From assembly GCA_947179325.1 (NCBI GenBank), contig CAMXAU010000023.1:1-45295 (forward strand): 45,295 nt of DNA, in the 5' to 3' direction. Below, piece after piece: positions 1 to 8,702 of the stretch (positions within the stretch are counted from its first letter, which is position 1; each line of letters opens with the position of its first letter). The translations under genes were made by a program, and so were the position numbers. The notes beneath the pieces were generated by a model. That model was given only the letters and a program-made list of their open reading frames with translations, had not been told where the DNA came from and made no database searches. The DNA comes from an uncultured Bacteroidales bacterium. GTDB lineage: Bacteria; Bacteroidota; Bacteroidia; Bacteroidales; UBA932.

Positions 1-2238
1 ATCCGCGAGGACCTTGAACTCGAGAGAATCGGCGAGATACTCCTGAAAAACATGACCTTGGAAGAAAAGGTCGGCCAGATGACACAGATAACCATTGAAG
101 CACTTACTGACGGCAGCGGCATTAACCTTAGCCACCAGGGCGACTCAGTGCTGAGGACCTACAAGATAGGCTCTGTCCTGAACACGCCTGCCGGCAAAGC
201 CCAGACCCCTATGGTCTTCAATTCCCTGATAGAGCACATCCAGAAGATATCACTGGAGGAGACAGGCATCCCATGTATATTCGGGCTAGACCATATACAT
301 GGCACAAGCTACGTAAAGGGCGGCACGCTCTTCCCCCAGGAAATAAATATAGCTGCTACATTCAGCCGTGCACATGCGTTCAACATGGGAGAAGTCACGG
401 CATATGAGAGCCGTGCGGCAAACGTGCCATGGACATTCTCACCTACAATGGACCTCGGGCGCAACCCGGAATGGCCAAGGATGTGGGAGAGCTTTGGAGA
501 GGATGTATGCCTTAACGCCAAGCTGGCAGCAGCCATGACACAAGGCCTGCAGGGAGACGCCCCTAACCACGTGGACTCCAAGCACATCGCCGCATGCGCA
601 AAGCATTTCATGGGATATGGCGTCCCTGTAACAGGCCAGGACCGCACCCCGTCGTCAATCACAGCATCAGAATTGCGTGAGAAATACTTCGAGCCGTTCA
701 AGGAATGCCTGAAGGCCGGTGCACTTTCACTGATGGTGAACTCCGCCAGCAACAACGGAATGCCATTCCATTGCAACTATGAGCTTCTTACAGGCTGGGT
801 GAAGGAAGAGCTGAACTGGGACGGAATGATTGTCACAGACTGGGCTGACATCAACAACCTCTACACAAGGGAGCGTGTGGCGTCAAGCAAGAAAGAGGCT
901 GTAAAGCTTGCAATAAACGCAGGAATAGACATGGCTATGGTTCCATATGAGTGCCAGTTCTGCATTGACCTCAAAGAACTTGTCGAAGAGGGCGAAGTCC
1001 CAATGTCAAGGGTTGACGATGCTGTCAGGAGGATTCTACGCCTGAAATTCCGTCTCGGCCTTTTCGATACCCCGGACACAAGCTTTGAGGACTATCCAGA
1101 TTTCGCATCTGACCTCTCTGCGGCAAAGGCGTACAGGGCTGCAGTTGAATCTGAAGTCCTTCTGAAGAACAATGGAATACTCCCTATAGCAAACAAGGAC
1201 CTGCGCATACTTGTCACAGGACCGAATGCCAATTCCATGAGGACATTGAACGGAGGATGGTCATACACTTGGCAGGGACATGGTGCAGAAGAGCCGGGCA
1301 ACACAGAACAGTACAACACCATATATGAAGCCCTTGCCGCAAGATACAGCAATGTGCGCTTTGTTCCGGGAGTGTCATATGACCTGACAAGCACTGAATG
1401 GAAAAACGAGACTGTTGACATCGCTCCTGCCGTATCTGCGGCACGCAGTTCAGACATAATTATCGCATGTATCGGTGAAAATACATATTGCGAGACCCCG
1501 GGAAACGATGTTGACCTCAATCTGTCTGCAAACCAGAAGGCACTTGTAAAGGCACTCGCTGCGACCGGCAAGCCTATAATACTCGTGCTCAATGAAGGAA
1601 GGCCGCGCGTAATGAACGAGATTGAGCCTCTTGCCGATGCGATTATCGACATCATGCTTCCAGGAAACTATGGAGGAGATGCACTTGCCGCCCTGATTGC
1701 AGGAGAAGAGAATTTCAGCGGAAGGCTGCCTTTCACATATCCTAAATACACCAATAAGCTGGCTGTGTATGACTACAAGCCTTGCGAGAACCAGGAGACA
1801 ATGTCCGGGGCTTATAACTACAATGCAGTCATGGACGTCCAGTGGCCATTCGGATATGGACTGAGCTACACTGACTTCGTCTATTCAAACATGAAGGTCG
1901 ACAAATGTGAATTTTCCGCAGATGACACACTGAACATCTCCATAGATGTGACAAATGTCGGCGAGGTACATGGCAAGAAGAGTGTGCTCCTGTTCTCCAG
2001 CGACATGTACGCAAGCTCAATACCTGACATTCGCAGGCTCCGTGACTTTGCCAAGGTGGACCTGTGTCAGGGAAAGAAAGAGACAATCACATTCAAGCTC
2101 CCTGCAAAAGACCTTGCATTCGTGAACTATCACGGGAAATGGACCCTGGAGGAAGGCGTATTTGTATTGTCCATCGGAGACGAGAGCGTGACAGTCAACT
2201 GCACAGAAACTGTAGTATGGGACAGCCCGAACATCTAA
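1..2238 (+). CDS. Glycoside hydrolase family 3 beta-glucosidase/exoglucanase, 5' end outside window
   Basis: Hydrolyses terminal beta-linked glucose or a related sugar from glycans, probably in the periplasm. The frame is open from base 1, and 17 codons precede the Met at 52, so the true start and any signal peptide lie upstream of the window. Numbering from the Met at 52: the N-terminal barrel opens with MTLEEKVGQMTQ and YKIGSVL, has KHF at 184-186, and carries the predicted nucleophile Asp263 in VTDW. The second alpha/beta domain has the GEN..CE..GND block near 475. The last 110 or so residues, after PFGYGLSYT, form the fibronectin-III-like domain usual in this family. The opening motifs resemble plant and bacterial exo-beta-glucanases more than beta-hexosaminidases. 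Substrate cannot be told from sequence. Followed after 39 bases by purD. Confidence 0.93.
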   Translation: MREDLELERIGEILLKNMTLEEKVGQMTQITIEALTDGSGINLSHQGDSVLRTYKIGSVLNTPAGKAQTPMVFNSLIEHIQKISLEETGIPCIFGLDHIHGTSYVKGGTLFPQEINIAATFSRAHAFNMGEVTAYESRAANVPWTFSPTMDLGRNPEWPRMWESFGEDVCLNAKLAAAMTQGLQGDAPNHVDSKHIAACAKHFMGYGVPVTGQDRTPSSITASELREKYFEPFKECLKAGALSLMVNSASNNGMPFHCNYELLTGWVKEELNWDGMIVTDWADINNLYTRERVASSKKEAVKLAINAGIDMAMVPYECQFCIDLKELVEEGEVPMSRVDDAVRRILRLKFRLGLFDTPDTSFEDYPDFASDLSAAKAYRAAVESEVLLKNNGILPIANKDLRILVTGPNANSMRTLNGGWSYTWQGHGAEEPGNTEQYNTIYEALAARYSNVRFVPGVSYDLTSTEWKNETVDIAPAVSAARSSDIIIACIGENTYCETPGNDVDLNLSANQKALVKALAATGKPIILVLNEGRPRVMNEIEPLADAIIDIMLPGNYGGDALAALIAGEENFSGRLPFTYPKYTNKLAVYDYKPCENQETMSGAYNYNAVMDVQWPFGYGLSYTDFVYSNMKVDKCEFSADDTLNISIDVTNVGEVHGKKSVLLFSSDMYASSIPDIRRLRDFAKVDLCQGKKETITFKLPAKDLAFVNYHGKWTLEEGVFVLSIGDESVTVNCTETVVWDSPNI

Positions 2239-2277
2239 GGACAGCGACAGAAAAACTCTAAACAATATTATTTCATT

Positions 2278-3537
2278 ATGAAGAAAGTCTTGGTGATAGG
2301 AAGCGGCGGGCGTGAGCATGCAATCGTGGATGCCCTGAGCCGTTCGCAGAAAGTCGGAAAAATCTATTGTGCCCCTGGAAACGCGGGAATCGCAGCCATG
2401 GCGGAGTGCGTACCACTTAAGGAAACCCAGGTCGAGCAGCTGAAGGATTTCGCTGCCGAAAACGGTATAGACCTGACTGTAGTAGGCCCGGAAGCCGCAC
2501 TTGCAGCAGGAATATCTGACACTTTCACCCAGGCCGGACTCAGGATATTCGGCCCGTCAAAGGCTGCTGCCACAATTGAGTCAAGCAAGGATTTCGCTAA
2601 ACGCCTCATGGCAAGATACGGAATACCGACCGCGGCATTCGAGACCTTTGACGATTACGGGAAGGCAATCGAATATGTAGGTAAAGGCCAATTCCCTGTA
2701 GTCCTGAAATATGACGGGCTGGCAGCAGGCAAGGGAGTTGTAATCCCGGAGACACTTGAAGAGGCAGATGCAGCATTGAAAGACATGCTCCTTGATGCAA
2801 GGTTCGGTAAAGGCAAGGTCGTGGTTGAAGAATTTCTCACTGGACCAGAATTCTCATTCATGTGCTTCGTTGACGGCACACAGGTGACCCCTATGACACT
2901 CTCACAGGACCACAAACGTGCATACGAGGGAGACAAAGGGCCGAACACAGGAGGAATGGGAGCATATTCCCCAGTCCCGATAATCACTGATGAGGACATT
3001 GAATATTCGCTGGAGCATATAATGAAGCCTACAGCTGCCGCCATGGTGGCAGAGGGATGTCCTTTCAAGGGAGTACTCTATGGCGGACTGATGAAGACAC
3101 CTTCAGGAGTGAAGGTAATCGAGTTCAACTGCCGTTTCGGAGACCCGGAGACAGAAGTTGTCCTCCCGCGCCTTGAATCCGACATATATGACATATTCTC
3201 ATCCATAGCAGACAGTACACCTATGCCGGAGACCATCTGGTCAAAAGATGTCACGATGGGATTCGTAATGGCTTCTAAGGGCTATCCTGGAAGCTACGGT
3301 AAAGGATACGCAATCACAGGTCTCGAGGATGCCATGGCTGACAAGTCCGTAAGGATATACCACATGGGGACATCATCGCAGGACGGAAGCATTGTCACAT
3401 CAGGCGGACGTGTCCTGATGGTAGTAGGAAGTGCAGACACTCTTCAGAACGCCCATGACAAGGCACTTGAGGCCGTCGGAAAAATCGGATGCGAGAACCT
3501 TTTCTTCCGCCGCGACATAGGCTGGAGAGTGCTGTAG
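2278..3537 (+). CDS. purD: Phosphoribosylamine--glycine ligase (GAR synthetase)
   Basis: Second step of de novo purine synthesis: joins glycine to 5-phosphoribosylamine using ATP, in the cytosol. The 419 residues match the usual family length. Visible features are the N-terminal nucleotide-fold loop IGSGGREHAI, the ATP-grasp segment KYDGLAAGKGVVI, the HKRAYEGDKGPNTGGMGAYSP substrate/ATP block and the metal-binding EFNCRFGDPETE. The ATG at 2278 places the glycine-rich loop at residue 6, as expected. It follows the GH3 gene by 39 bases and precedes folD by 67. No TAnnTTTG promoter box is seen directly in front, so it may be read from further upstream. Other purine genes lie elsewhere in the window on the opposite strand. 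Confidence 0.97.
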   Translation: MKKVLVIGSGGREHAIVDALSRSQKVGKIYCAPGNAGIAAMAECVPLKETQVEQLKDFAAENGIDLTVVGPEAALAAGISDTFTQAGLRIFGPSKAAATIESSKDFAKRLMARYGIPTAAFETFDDYGKAIEYVGKGQFPVVLKYDGLAAGKGVVIPETLEEADAALKDMLLDARFGKGKVVVEEFLTGPEFSFMCFVDGTQVTPMTLSQDHKRAYEGDKGPNTGGMGAYSPVPIITDEDIEYSLEHIMKPTAAAMVAEGCPFKGVLYGGLMKTPSGVKVIEFNCRFGDPETEVVLPRLESDIYDIFSSIADSTPMPETIWSKDVTMGFVMASKGYPGSYGKGYAITGLEDAMADKSVRIYHMGTSSQDGSIVTSGGRVLMVVGSADTLQNAHDKALEAVGKIGCENLFFRRDIGWRVL

Positions 3538-3604
3538 ACATCCATTGGATGTACAACAGACATCATGGCAACAAGATTTAGAAATTGCATAGAGAACAAG
3601 AACA

Positions 3605-4471
3605 ATGGCAAAAATAATCAGCGGTAAAGAACTGTCAGCAAAGCTCAAAGAAGAAATGGCGGCCCAGGTCGCCGGTTTTCCCGAGAAATACGGCCGTGTC
3701 CCTCATCTTGTGGTTATTCTTGTGGGAGACAATCCTGCAAGCGTCTCTTACGTGACAGGAAAGGCCAAGGCATCGGAGACGGTAGGAATCAGGAACACAA
3801 CAATCAGGAAGCCAGAAACAATTTCCGAGGCCGAGCTTCTGGAACTAATTTCTGAACTGAATTCAGACGACACGGTGGACGGGATCCTCGTGCAGCTTCC
3901 TCTTCCAAGGCATATCAGCGAGGCCAAGGTAATCGAGACCATAGCGAAGGAAAAGGATGTCGACGGATTCCATCCCCTCAATGTTGCAGCCTTATGGCAA
4001 AGGCAGCCATGCACAGTGGCCTGCACCCCGAAAGGCATCATAAAGATGCTGAAAGAGGCCGGCATTGAAATCAGCGGTAAAAGGGCTGTTGTAATCGGAA
4101 GGAGCAATATCGTAGGCCTTCCTGTGGCAAAGCTCCTTCTGGATGAGAATGCCACGGTAACCATCGCCCACAGCCGCACGGCCAACCTGGCAGAAGTAAC
4201 GAGGCAGGCGGAAATCCTTGTAGTGGCTATTGGACGGCCACGTTTCGTGACAGCTGACATGGTGTCAGAGGGCGCAGCGGTAATTGACGTAGGCGTAAAC
4301 CGTGACCCGGAGACAGGAAAACTGTGTGGAGACGTTGATTTCGCGGAAGTTGAGCCTAAAGCCTCTGTCATAACACCTGTCCCTGGAGGTGTTGGTCCCA
4401 TGACAATATGCTGCCTTATGGAAAACACCATACAATGTTTCCTCAGCAAAAAACTTTCTAAAGGAGAATAG
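3605..4471 (+). CDS. folD: Bifunctional methylenetetrahydrofolate dehydrogenase/cyclohydrolase
   Basis: Interconverts 5,10-methylene-, methenyl- and 10-formyl-tetrahydrofolate with NADP. This supplies the formyl donor for purine synthesis (PurH in this window). Length 288 is normal. Visible: SYVTGKAKASE with the catalytic Tyr/Lys pair, VQLPLP, the DVDGFHPLN block, the nucleotide-binding GRSNIVGLPVAKLL and the C-terminal PVPGGVGPMT signature. Its position just after purD fits a purine/one-carbon grouping. There is no obvious own promoter in the 67-base gap upstream. Confidence 0.97.
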   Translation: MAKIISGKELSAKLKEEMAAQVAGFPEKYGRVPHLVVILVGDNPASVSYVTGKAKASETVGIRNTTIRKPETISEAELLELISELNSDDTVDGILVQLPLPRHISEAKVIETIAKEKDVDGFHPLNVAALWQRQPCTVACTPKGIIKMLKEAGIEISGKRAVVIGRSNIVGLPVAKLLLDENATVTIAHSRTANLAEVTRQAEILVVAIGRPRFVTADMVSEGAAVIDVGVNRDPETGKLCGDVDFAEVEPKASVITPVPGGVGPMTICCLMENTIQCFLSKKLSKGE

Positions 4472-4505
4472 TTATTTCCGATAAGTCTCCTGTCCGGAAA
4501 ATTCG

Positions 4506-4539
4506 CATAAAAGTTGTGTCCAGCGCAACAGCTTTTATG
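4506..4539 (+). repeat. Imperfect hairpin upstream of the GT2 gene
   Basis: CATAAAAG at 4506-4513 pairs with CTTTTATG at 4532-4539, with an inner TTG/CAA helix and a three-base bulge. There is no T-tract after it on either strand, so it is a poor intrinsic terminator. It sits 9 bases before the ATG of the GT2 gene and could affect translation or mark mRNA processing between folD and the cassette. Confidence 0.3.
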
Positions 4540-4547
4540 AAATTACT

Positions 4548-5318
4548 ATGAACAGGACATCGGAATACTCATTTACAATCATTGTCCCGATCTACAATGA
4601 GGAGGACAATATCAGGACATTGGAAGATAGACTTTCGGCCTATCTTCCTTTTTGCACCTATAAGGCATGTGTGCTTTTCGTCAATGACGGCTCCAGTGAC
4701 AGCAGCGGGGAAATGCTGGCAGAGACATGCAGCCGCCACAAGGACTTCTATTATATAAGCTTTGCAAAGAATGCAGGGCTGAGCGCAGCCTTGAAGGCCG
4801 GAATCGACTATACGGAATCTGAATATGCCGGATATATGGATGCCGACCTTCAGACAGCCCCGGAGGACTTCAACCTCCTGCTTGCCGAAATCAGGAACTA
4901 CAGCATGGTCATAGGAATCCGGGCAGACCGGAAAGACTCATTCTTCAAGAATCTCCAGTCGAGAATAGCAAACGGGTTCAGGAGAATGATGACCAGCGAC
5001 GGGGCCATTGATACAGGGTGCCCCCTGAAGGTGCTCCACACAGACGTTGCAAAGCGGATTCCCCTGTTCAAGGGGATGCACCGCTTTCTCCCGGCTCTCG
5101 TCCTTCTCCAGGACGGGGCGACATACAGGCAGATTCCTGTAAGGCATTTCCCGAGAACGGCTGGAGTATCCAAATACCATCTATGGAACAGGCTGTGGGG
5201 ACCATTCGCAGACTGTTTTGCATACCGCTGGATGAAACCTCGCTATATCAACTATTCTGTAGCCTCCAGCAACCTCTGCAATGTTGAACCTACAGAAAAG
5301 GCTGCAATAGAGAAATGA
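4548..5318 (+). CDS. Family 2 glycosyltransferase, polyprenyl-phosphate sugar synthase type
   Basis: Probably transfers a sugar from a nucleotide donor to undecaprenyl phosphate at the inner face of the inner membrane, like DPM1, ArnC or RgtE. The 256 residues start with the GT-A opening TIIVPIYNEEDN. They carry the metal/donor motif MDADLQTAPEDF, and then the DTGCPLK, MHRFLPAL and VRHFPRTAGVSKY segments typical of GT2 enzymes that travel with LAB_N proteins. No membrane segments are obvious at the C-terminus, unlike GtrB/ArnC. The stop codon overlaps the next start by 4 bases (ATGA), implying coupled translation. The sugar is inferred only from the neighbouring epimerase. Confidence 0.88.
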   Translation: MNRTSEYSFTIIVPIYNEEDNIRTLEDRLSAYLPFCTYKACVLFVNDGSSDSSGEMLAETCSRHKDFYYISFAKNAGLSAALKAGIDYTESEYAGYMDADLQTAPEDFNLLLAEIRNYSMVIGIRADRKDSFFKNLQSRIANGFRRMMTSDGAIDTGCPLKVLHTDVAKRIPLFKGMHRFLPALVLLQDGATYRQIPVRHFPRTAGVSKYHLWNRLWGPFADCFAYRWMKPRYINYSVASSNLCNVEPTEKAAIEK

Positions 5319-5953
5319 GTACAGCGGTAATATTTACAATAGGCTTTGCCGCCCAGCTCCTGTTTTCGGCAAGGACACTGCTCCAATGGATCAAGTCAGA
5401 AAAGGCGAAGATGGTTGTATCCCCGTCATCATACTGGGTGCTCAGCGTAATCGGTTCCTGGCTTTTCTTTATCTATGGATATCTCCGCAATGACTTCTCG
5501 ATAATACTCGGACAGTTCATTTCATATTACATATATCTGTGGAACCTGAACCTCAAAGGCCTTTGGAAGCAGCTGCATCTCCCGGTACGTATAGTCCTTA
5601 TATCCACACCGTTCATCGCAGCCGGATTCATGTTCAGGGACTCCTCCGCATTCACGGAATTATTCCTGCAGAACAAGGACATCCCGCTCTGGCTTGTCAT
5701 ATTCGGCTCTGCCGGACAGGTGACATTCACACTGCGCTTTGTCTACCAATGGTTCTATTCAATTGCCAGGCACGAATCATCATTGCCCCGGGGCTTCTGG
5801 ATTATCAGCCTGATCGGTTCGGGAAGCATCATCGCATACGGGATACTCAGGCATGACCCGGTATTGATCCTCGGCCAGTCATTCGGATTTGTTGCATATT
5901 TCCGGAATCTCGTCATAGGTTATAGATCAAGGAAACTCCAGACAATATCATAA
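5315..5953 (+). CDS. Membrane protein with two tandem LAB_N (lipid A biosynthesis N-terminal) domains
   Basis: A polytopic inner-membrane protein of 212 residues, about six membrane segments, built as an internal duplication. Copy 1 (about 3-75) has GFAAQLLFSARTLLQW, YWVLSVIGSW, IYGYLRNDF and ILGQ. Copy 2 (about 122-200) has GSAGQVTFTLRFVYQW, FWIISLIGSG, AYGILRHDP and ILGQ. LAB_N was named from the N-terminus of some LpxB proteins, but this protein has no LpxB catalytic part. The fold is related to PQ-loop/MtN3 carriers, so a role in moving or presenting a polyprenyl-linked sugar across the membrane is a reasonable inference, not shown. It overlaps the GT2 gene by 4 bases and ends 3 bases before the GT39 gene. 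Confidence 0.88.
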   Translation: MSTAVIFTIGFAAQLLFSARTLLQWIKSEKAKMVVSPSSYWVLSVIGSWLFFIYGYLRNDFSIILGQFISYYIYLWNLNLKGLWKQLHLPVRIVLISTPFIAAGFMFRDSSAFTELFLQNKDIPLWLVIFGSAGQVTFTLRFVYQWFYSIARHESSLPRGFWIISLIGSGSIIAYGILRHDPVLILGQSFGFVAYFRNLVIGYRSRKLQTIS

Positions 5954-5956
5954 GAC

Positions 5957-7597
5957 ATGAAAAACCTGTTTAAGGCACATCCTGTTGGCTGTGTCATACT
6001 TCTGTCGTCCATTATGCTCTTGCCACTCATGATGATGAGGGATTTCACCCCATCAAATGAGCTTCGCTATCTGTCAATCGCAGATGAAGCTATAGCAGAA
6101 GGACATATCTTCACATTTACAAACCAGGGCAAGCCATATGCCGACAAGCCGCCGCTCTATTTCTGGATGATAATGCAGTGCAGGACCATTTTCGGCCGCC
6201 ACAGCATATTCGTCCTGTCACTGCTGTCACTTGTACCGGCCTTCATCATAGTCACAGTGATGGACAAATGGCTCAAACTTGCAGCAAAAAGACATTCGTT
6301 GCCGGCATATAGCGCGGTGACAAGGGCAGCATCGGCACTTATGATGATAACAACCGCCCTGTTCCTCGGGATGTCCATATTCCTTAGGATGGACATGATG
6401 ATGTGCATGTTCATCGTACTTGCCCTGTATACCTTCTACAGGATGTACACAGGAGAAGGCTCTGCCAGGAGGGATTCATATCTAATGCCGCTTTTCATCT
6501 TCCTCGCCCTTTTCACCAAAGGTCCTGTCGGGCTTCTTGTGCCTCCCGTGACAATCCTCGTTTTCCTTCTCATGAACGGAAAGCTGCATGAAGCAGACAG
6601 ATATCTGGGACTGAAGACATGGGGTACAATAGCATTGCTGTGCACGGTATGGTTTGCAGGTGTATATATCGAGGGAGGAAAGGAATACCTCGACAACCTG
6701 CTCTTCCACCAGACAGTGGACCGTGCAGTCAATGCGTTCCACCACAAGGAGCCTTTCTGGTACTACTTCCTGACTATATGGTATGTGACCGCCCCCTATT
6801 CCATTGTGCTCATACCGGCAATGGCGGCATCTTTTTTCATTGGCAGGAAAAACGGACAGCCGGTCACAGACACCGAGCTGCTGTTTGCATCAGCGGCAAT
6901 ATCCACAATGGCCATGCTCTCATGCTTCAGTTCCAAGCTGGCAATATATCTGGCACCGATATTCCCCTTCCTTGTCTATATGTTCCCTCTCGTAAAGTCA
7001 AGATGCGGATGGAACAGATACTTTTCTGCGGGGTTCGCCCTGCCGGCAGCAATATTTGCTGCGGCAGGACTGGCGGCCCTTGTCCTGATTCCATTGTCCA
7101 GTTCTGTCACACAGCTGGCACCAATACGGGAATATGCCTTTGCACGGTCTGCAGCCGCATATATTGCCGCTGCCATGATTGCGGCGGGCGGAATATCATC
7201 CCTTGTATGCCTGTTCCGTACAAAATCATGGCAGTATGCAGCAATTGCATTGTCGCTGTCCATGCTGACTGCTGTATTTTCCGCCTCATTCACATTGCCT
7301 TTGGCAAATGACTATATCGGATACGGCAACCTCTGCCATATAATAAAAGAAAACACCGGTACTGAAGAGACAGCCGTCATGACCCTTTTTGTCAACCGTC
7401 CCGAAAACATGGACGTTTATCTTGGCCATGACATAATTGACTACGGGAAGGATGCTGATGCCTTCCTTGAATCAGCACCTGCAGGCGGACTGGTTATAGC
7501 CACAACCGAGAGGATAGCCGGCAATCCAGAACTTGAAGCATTCCTGAAAGAGAAAGATCTGGCCCAATGCGGCCCATACACAATTTATCAGCTATAG
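5957..7597 (+). CDS. GT39/ArnT-like membrane glycosyltransferase
   Basis: An integral membrane enzyme of 546 residues, 11-13 predicted membrane segments, of the GT-C fold (PMT/ArnT-like). Such enzymes take a sugar from a polyprenyl phosphate carrier and add it to lipid A, a protein or a glycan on the periplasmic side. The first periplasmic loop carries TPSNELRYL and YADKPPLYFW, which match the conserved acidic and KPPL.FW motifs of ArnT. A soluble C-terminal tail from about 450 is present, as in ArnT. Position between the LAB_N protein (3 bases) and the epimerase (4 bases) ties it to that cassette. The acceptor is unknown; lipid A is the first guess. Confidence 0.88.
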   Translation: MKNLFKAHPVGCVILLSSIMLLPLMMMRDFTPSNELRYLSIADEAIAEGHIFTFTNQGKPYADKPPLYFWMIMQCRTIFGRHSIFVLSLLSLVPAFIIVTVMDKWLKLAAKRHSLPAYSAVTRAASALMMITTALFLGMSIFLRMDMMMCMFIVLALYTFYRMYTGEGSARRDSYLMPLFIFLALFTKGPVGLLVPPVTILVFLLMNGKLHEADRYLGLKTWGTIALLCTVWFAGVYIEGGKEYLDNLLFHQTVDRAVNAFHHKEPFWYYFLTIWYVTAPYSIVLIPAMAASFFIGRKNGQPVTDTELLFASAAISTMAMLSCFSSKLAIYLAPIFPFLVYMFPLVKSRCGWNRYFSAGFALPAAIFAAAGLAALVLIPLSSSVTQLAPIREYAFARSAAAYIAAAMIAAGGISSLVCLFRTKSWQYAAIALSLSMLTAVFSASFTLPLANDYIGYGNLCHIIKENTGTEETAVMTLFVNRPENMDVYLGHDIIDYGKDADAFLESAPAGGLVIATTERIAGNPELEAFLKEKDLAQCGPYTIYQL

Positions 7598-7601
7598 AGA
7601 T

Positions 7602-8639
7602 ATGGAACATACCAGGATTCTTGTGACAGGAGCTGCCGGCTTCATTGGCAGCCGTGTCTTCCAGGAACTTTCATCAAGAGGATATGAAGTTACAGGAATA
7701 GACAATATCAATGACTATTATGACGTACGGATGAAATACGGCCGCCTGTCGGAATCAGGTGTCGGGATGGATGCTGAAAGCTACGGGAAAGAAGTCCTCA
7801 GCACAATCTTCCCTGCCGCCCGCTTCATCCGGATGTCAATAGATGACAGGGCAGCAATGGAGAGGCTTTTCGAGACCGGAAGATTTGACATGGTAATCAA
7901 TCTCGCGGCCCAGGCAGGAGTGCGGTATTCAATCACGAATCCATATGCCTACCTGCAGAGCAACCTTGCCGGGTTCCTGAACATCCTGGAATGCTGCAGA
8001 AACTTTGCTGTCAAGCATCTTGTCTATGCATCATCCAGTTCCGTATATGGACTAAATGAAAGTGTCCCGTACAATGAAAAAGACCAGGTGGACCGTCCGG
8101 TGAGCCTCTATGCCGCCACAAAAAAGTCAAATGAGCTTATGGCGCATGCATATTCCAAACTATATGGGATTCCCGTAACCGGACTGCGTTTCTTCACTGT
8201 ATACGGTCCATGGGGACGTCCTGACATGTCTCCGATGCTGTTCGCAGATGCGATCTGCCATGACAGGCAGATAAAGATATTCAACAACGGGGACATGATA
8301 AGGGATTTCACATATATCGATGACATTGTAGAGGGTACAGTCATGGCGATGGAGCATATCCCTGATGCCAATGATGACGGGGTCAGATACAGGATCTACA
8401 ATATCGGATGCTCACATCCAGTCAGGCTCATGGACTTCATAGGCGAACTTGAGACAGCACTTGGGAAAAAGGCCAGGAAAATATTCCTTCCCATGCAGCC
8501 GGGCGATGTCTACCGGACATTTGCTGACACATCAAGACTGGAGACTGAGATAGGCTACAGGCCCCATGTGACACTTCACGAAGGCATCTCCAGATTCATC
8601 GGCTGGTATCGCTCTGATCTCAATCCACTGAGCATATAG
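7602..8639 (+). CDS. NAD-dependent epimerase, UDP-glucuronate 4-epimerase-like
   Basis: An extended short-chain dehydrogenase of 345 residues that likely interconverts UDP-glucuronate and UDP-galacturonate. Visible: the Rossmann loop TGAAGFIGS at the start, GIDNINDYYD (a signature of the glucuronate 4-epimerase subgroup), NLAAQAGVRYS, the catalytic SSSSVYG and YAATKK (YxxxK), and GLRFFTVYGPWGRPDM. As the last gene of the cassette it would supply the nucleotide sugar used by the GT2 enzyme. A role in capsule or O-glycan synthesis is possible, but there are no other polysaccharide genes here. It is convergent with rpoC and shares the terminator region at 8656-8681. Confidence 0.88.
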   Translation: MEHTRILVTGAAGFIGSRVFQELSSRGYEVTGIDNINDYYDVRMKYGRLSESGVGMDAESYGKEVLSTIFPAARFIRMSIDDRAAMERLFETGRFDMVINLAAQAGVRYSITNPYAYLQSNLAGFLNILECCRNFAVKHLVYASSSSVYGLNESVPYNEKDQVDRPVSLYAATKKSNELMAHAYSKLYGIPVTGLRFFTVYGPWGRPDMSPMLFADAICHDRQIKIFNNGDMIRDFTYIDDIVEGTVMAMEHIPDANDDGVRYRIYNIGCSHPVRLMDFIGELETALGKKARKIFLPMQPGDVYRTFADTSRLETEIGYRPHVTLHEGISRFIGWYRSDLNPLSI

Positions 8640-8650
8640 CCTGCATATAC

Positions 8651-8681
8651 AAAAAGATCCCGCCTCTGATGAAGCGGGATC
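8651..8681 (-). terminator. Intrinsic terminator of the rpoBC operon
   Basis: GATCCCGC (8656-8663) and GCGGGATC (8674-8681) form a perfect 8-bp stem with a 10-base loop. On the minus strand it is followed by TTTTT (8651-8655), 22 bases after the rpoC stop. The same hairpin lies 17 bases after the epimerase stop on the plus strand and may act in both directions, though the plus-strand tail is less T-rich. Confidence 0.85.
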
Positions 8682-8702
8682 CCTTAAATATATAGACCTT
8701 TA

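Noticed and set aside
6619..7311. 230-codon plus-strand frame inside the GT39 gene
   Set aside because: It lies wholly within a clear membrane transferase gene in another frame, with Cys/His/Arg-rich shadow composition.
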